Part shown: positions 60,079-64,000 of the stretch, piece after piece
How positions within the stretch are numbered: position 1 is the first letter of the stretch
Layout: every line of letters starts with the position of its first letter
NCBI GenBank assembly: GCA_000181795.3
Contig: CM012953.1
Coordinates: 17,877,741-17,941,740, forward strand
Direction of reading: 5' to 3'
DNA length: 64,000 bases
Source: Trichinella spiralis
Lineage: Eukaryota; Nematoda; Enoplea; Trichinellida; Trichinellidae
Program-made: the position numbers and the translations under genes
Notes under the pieces: generated by a model
Told to the model about the DNA's origin: nothing
Seen by the model: the letters and a program-made list of their open reading frames with translations, nothing else
Databases searched by the model: none

Positions 60079-61349
60079 ATGGATCAGGTCATAAAGAGGG
60101 CGCAAGAGGCGGCTGGGGCGCTTGAAAGGGAGCTTCTGCAGGAGTTCCCGTCGAGAATAGCCGTCGATAAGTACCGAGTTGAGCTTGTTCATTTGCTATG
60201 TCAAGGTGACAAATTAAAAACACTGCGTCATGGTACTCGTTCTTCGGTTGAATGGGAGCAGTGTGCTAATTTGATTCGGGAACAAGTCGGTGCTGCGGAC
60301 GAATGGCTTCGACAGAAATGTCAGGGGTCTACAGCGTTTCCAGGATGCCATCGTGACTCTATGTCCGCTGTCGCAGGCAGTTTTGATGGCTTTTCCAGAA
60401 ACTCTGATGAGAGTTTACTGGAAGCAATGGCTGAGAGAAAAGAAGCGTCTGAAAACATTGCAGCTGTTGCTGCATGGGAAAACGATGAAAAAGAAGGTCA
60501 ACGTCGTCTGGATCAAATTACGGCTGCGATGGAATCAACAGATTTCACCGTGGCATTGCAAAGGAATCGTCTGATTCTAAAGATTCAGCGCGCGGAGAAA
60601 ACGGCTGAAGCCCTGCGCAGATGGTGCGATGATTCTCAGCTGTCCAGGGAATCTCGTATCCGCCTGGAAGAGCTCAGCACGCCGGCCGCCTCCCCGCAAG
60701 CGAGGCCCTGATGCCGATGTTGCAGGATAAGTTTCCCCCTGCATTGATAAGGGCCTGGGACACGAACATCAGGCCAGACACAGCCGAGGACGAAGATAAC
60801 CTGCAGAAGTTTCTGGAATTCGCCCAATGGCAGGCGAGTCTGCTCACCAAGTCGAAGACAGAATACCCGAAATCAATTGCAGCAAAATCCGAACAACGGA
60901 CGCCCTCGAAGAAACCGTCGCGTCCTGAATGGAAGTACGGGGAACGCATTCAGTCACCTGCGGCCGCGTTGGCGGTGGTCGCCGCTCAGAGCTGCCCGTT
61001 CTGTAGCGGGGAGCATAAGGCAGAAGAATGCGAGAAGTTTCTACAGGCGGATCTGTCCCGGAGGAGGGACATGGTAAGAGCCAAGGACGTCTGCTTCAAC
61101 TGCTTAGAAATTGGACATCTGGCGAGAGGATGTCGCGATGAGTGCGGCTGTGGAGTGGACGGATGCCTCCAGCCGCATCATAAACTACTTCACACGTCAT
61201 CGACGACGGAGTCGGCTCGGTCTCCGAGGTCAGACCGAGCCCGTCAGGGACTCCTGGCAACTAGAAGCGCCCCTGGGGTGTCTTCAGACCGTCCGAGCGT
61301 GAGCCTATGGGCCAGACGGAAATCACGTGTTAGTAAACTGCCTCTTTGA
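60079..61349 (+). pseudogene. BEL/Pao gag with zinc knuckles, frameshifted
   Basis: The open frame reaches back to 60019 inside the LTR and through the primer site; the Met at 60079 (MDQVIKRAQEAAGALERELL) is the more natural start. A helical, charged region runs to 60711. There the frame changes at EAL and continues MPMLQDKFPPALIRAWD, LQKFLEFAQWQASLL, and the knuckles CPFCSGEHKAEEC and CFNCLEIGHLARGC, with a Cys/His tail CGCGVDGCLQPHHKLLH before protease. The DUF1759 middle seen at 40.5 kb is missing, suggesting an internal deletion near 60700. The protein would form particles and bind element RNA. Confidence 0.8.
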
Positions 61350-61510
61350 CACGAGGGCGGAGGTCTCCTTCATCCGTAAGGACATGGCGGACGTCCTCGG
61401 GCTCACGGGGCCTCACGAGCGCTGTCGCTTCACGACTCTGGGAAGTCGTGTGGGGCCGGAGCGCCGATGGAGGAGGGTGGAATTTCGACTTGGAGCGGTC
61501 GGGAGCTGAG
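61318..61510 (+). pseudogene. BEL/Pao aspartic protease, active-site motif altered
   Basis: NCLFDTRAEVSFIRKDMADV is the start of the Pao protease (DUF1758). The family has D-T-G-A; here Gly is replaced by Arg, which should abolish activity. The frame ends at 61509, and the remaining protease C-terminus (VLVGVDYYYQLVTGG, near 61660) is read from the next ORF, so a frameshift is also present. Confidence 0.7.
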
Positions 61511-61533
61511 GCCGTCAAAGCGCCAGCACTCTG

Positions 61534-63336
61534 GTGAGGGCGCTTGTGATTCCTCGAGTATGTGGAGAGGTCCAGGCGGCACCGGCGGAGCCCCAGGATG
61601 GGACACCGGCAAGGACCGTACTAGAGGATGGACAGCGGCGTGGAGCACCCCTCGTGGTGGATGTATTGGTCGGCGTCGACTATTATTACCAGCTCGTGAC
61701 CGGTGGGCCCGTGGCTATAGAGACCCGCCTCGGCTGGATCACGTGCGGGAGAGCCGCCCGGAGACGATCCCGTGAAACCGGGGTCTTCTTGTTGAAAGGC
61801 GAAGGTTCCGACGACGATCCCCTGCGGAGATTCTGGGAGATCGAGTCGCTGGGAATAGCGCCGGTCGAAGATCCTGTCGCGGATGGAGCCGCGGCAATGA
61901 AGAAGCTGGAGGAAGATCTCCCTCTAGACGAGGGGAGGTATTCAGTCAGCCTTCCATGGGGACCTGGTCGGCCGGACCTTCCCAACAACTATTCGCACGC
62001 CAGACGCCGGCTCCTGGCTTTAGAGCGGCGCCTGGGGGCACGCGAGGAAGATCGTGTGCGGTACGCCTCAGTCATGAAGCAGTACCTTGACGAAGGCTGG
62101 GCAGAACCAGCACCGGCAACGAGCCCCGCGAGGCGGACGTGGTATCTGCCGCACCACGCAGTCTACCAAGGAGTGGGCGACGAGCAGAAATGCCGAGTCG
62201 TGTTCGATAGAGCCGCTCAGTACAACCGGACCACGTTGAATAGCCAGTTGGAGGCGGGGCCGAACCTCCAGATTGATCTGTTGCAGGCCATCCTATCCTT
62301 CCGCCGCCTTTGCATAGGGTTGCAGGCCGACATCGAAAAGATGTACTTGCAAATCCGAGTGAGGCCGGAGGACCGGGACGCCTGCAGATTTCTCTGGTGG
62401 GACGAGGAGCAGAAGATTCGCAAGTACCGCCTCACTCGTGTCTGTTTTGGGCTGACGTGTTCTCCCTTCCTGGCAATGGGGACGGTGCGTTCGCATGTTC
62501 GACGGCATCAGGCGTCCGCGCCCCGAGCGGCCGAAGAGGTGTTGAATAACATGTATATGGACGACTTAGCCACCTCGTGCGACTCGGCTGCGAAAGCCCG
62601 GGGCTTGGCGGACCAGATGGGGTCCTTGCTGGCTTCGGGCGGGTTCCGGCTCCACACATGGGCCAGCAACGAGCCAGACGCCCTCCGAGAACTCCCGGTA
62701 GAGAAGACCGCGATGGGGGCGGGAGGCCGCCCCTGGAAGACATTGGGGATCTATTGGCAACGTGACGACGACCACCTGACGTTCGTAGCGCCGGAAGGAA
62801 CGCGCTTGGCGGCCGGGGACAAGAAACGGCAAATGCTGAGCACCGCTTCAGGCATCTTCGACCCGATAGGGTGCCTGGCCCCATTCCTTGTGCGGGCGAA
62901 GATCCTCTTCCAGTCGTTGTGGGAGATAGGAGTGGATTGGGACGCAGTGGTCTACCTGCGGGTGGAAACCGCGTCCGGATCCACTCGGGTCAATTTGGTG
63001 GCCGCGAAGACTCGAGTCTCCCCCGTAAAACGTTTGAACCTCCCGAGGTTGGAGCTTATGGGGGCCCTGACTGCGGCGAGGCTGATCCGCTTCGTCCAAG
63101 GGGCGTTGCAGCTCGACGTACGCTCCCTGTTTTGCTGGAGCGACAGCGAGGTCACACTTGCGTGGGTACGGTCCGCGGCCAGTCGGTGGAAGCCATTCGT
63201 CCGCAATCGCATCGAAGAGATCCAACGGTTAGTGGAACCGGCGTGCTGGAGACATTGTCCGGGGAAGAACAACCCGGCCGATTTACTAAGCCGCAGATCG
63301 TCTCTGAAGGGACTGGCAAGAAACAACCGTTGGTGA
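61534..63336 (+). pseudogene. BEL/Pao RT and truncated RNase H
   Basis: A 600-codon frame: protease tail, then FWEIESLGIAPVEDPVADGA, TWYLPHHAVYQGVGDEQKC, DIEKMYLQIRVRPEDRDACR, FGLTCSPFLAMG and the catalytic NMYMDDLATSC (about 62553). After LFQSLWEIGVDWD the sequence jumps to VVYLRVETASGSTR, while the 49 kb relative has about 55 more residues here, including FGDAS with the first RNase H Asp. The later CWSDSEVTLAWV and NPADLLSR motifs remain. RT itself looks complete, making this the least damaged coding region among the retroelements. It would copy element RNA in particles but lacks RNase H activity. Confidence 0.88.
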
Positions 63337-63439
63337 CAGGGACCAGGATGACTCGCTGGGCCGGCGGAAGGCTGGCCCCGAAAACGGAGACCTTCTGAAC
63401 ACAACTCCTTACTACTGCTCGAAGAAGCTCGAGTCGCCA

Positions 63440-64000
63440 AAGCGGCTCTGTTGGTTTCTGTAATGACGCACGCCCAGGATGACGTTCTCCACCCCAGAAG
63501 ATATGGCGACATCGAGAGGCTGTTCCGAATCACCGCACTTTGCCTCCGCTTTGCGAGGAACTGCAGATCCGCCGCCGGAGAGCGCCGGAGCGGACCCCTG
63601 ACTGTCCAGGAGTTGGATGCAGCCGAGCAGAACTGGGTGCGGATCGCCCAGGGACAAGGCTTCCGATAAGAGATCGACGAGTTGAGGGCGAGTGGAGACG
63701 TAGCCGCCAAGTCACTTGCGCCCTCTGAGCCCCTTCCTAGACGAAGCCGGAACGCTGCGAGTCGGGGGCAGGCTTGAGAAGTCTAATCTGCCACTAACCG
63801 AGAAGCATCCTGCCATCCTCCCGAGTGAGCACGAGATCACCTGGGGACTCATCCTCTGATGTCACTTGCGCCAGCTGCACGCCGCCGTGTCCCAGACCCT
63901 AGCCACGCTACGACAGCGCTACTGGGTCCTGCAGGGGCGCAGTCGCGTGAGGCATATTATCCGCGGCTGCCTTCAATGCCGCTGGGCCACGGCTCAGCCA
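63440..64000 (+). pseudogene. BEL/Pao integrase N-terminus, runs off the window
   Basis: ERLFRITALCLRFARNC and GPLTVQELDAAEQNWVRIAQ (63500-63660) are the pre-integrase segment, followed by a TAA at 63667. In changed frames come PLSPFLDEAGTLRVGGRLEK, LPLTEKHPAILPSEHEIT, a stop at about 63857, and RQRYWVLQGRSRVRHIIRGC with CLQC, the zinc-binding H-H-C-C domain. The catalytic core lies beyond position 64000. Confidence 0.8.

Noticed and set aside
61686-63710. Long minus-strand frames antisense to Pao pol
   Set aside because: High GC makes antisense frames long by chance; none has a recognisable domain, while the plus strand has ordered RT motifs.

Overview
The window is eukaryotic: spliced genes with GT-AG introns, an AT-rich background, and a dense, nested pile of decayed GC-rich retrotransposons. 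The host gene content (a nine-exon TMEM184-type gene with mostly 70-110 bp introns, and an evectin-like PH-domain gene) plus abundant Ty3/gypsy and BEL/Pao elements fits a small-genome invertebrate. A clade I nematode such as Trichinella is my best guess; this is inference, not shown by any marker gene. I see no bacterial genes, CRISPR arrays or operons.

Layout. 1-24.5 kb is a transposon graveyard. It holds one end of a large terminal-inverted-repeat (TIR) repeat, gypsy fragments, a piggyBac pseudogene split by a MITE, an hAT-like scrap, a compact LTR-bounded gypsy element on the minus strand (8914-12026), two gag-bearing elements with terminal inverted repeats (12114-12797 and 15719-17337), an inverted duplication of exon-like unique sequence, a solo Pao LTR, and a complete but dead gypsy element (19496-24458). 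24.5-36.6 kb is the host island: a possible small ORF (25735), a PH-domain/C-terminal-anchor gene (26222-26749) and the TMEM184-type gene (32288-35514), in long AT-rich non-coding DNA. 36.7-57.2 kb is again repeats: a 2.6 kb TIR element, three more copies or ends of the large TIR family (one holding an 810-N gap), a Pao gag with its LTR and tRNA-Tyr-type primer-binding site on the minus strand, and a Pao-gypsy chimeric pol. 57.2-64 kb holds a solo Pao LTR carrying a non-autonomous piggyBac element, then the 5' LTR, gag, protease, RT/RNase H and integrase N-terminus of a GC-rich BEL/Pao element that runs off the window end.

How the parts relate. The mobile elements form a readable insertion history: several insertions can be dated against each other because empty sites or paralogous copies are in the same window (TTAA at 18537 for the piggyBac at 57499; 7.35 kb for the insertion at 15719; the piggyBac reading frame for the MITE at 3360). 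None of the element genes looks intact. The two host genes are adjacent and co-oriented but 5.5 kb apart, with no evidence of a shared role. I found no convincing new enzymatic or defence system. The most unusual structures are the gag-protease element with inverted ends, a Pao leader resembling the whole 3' half of tRNA-Tyr, and the in-frame Pao-gypsy fusion.
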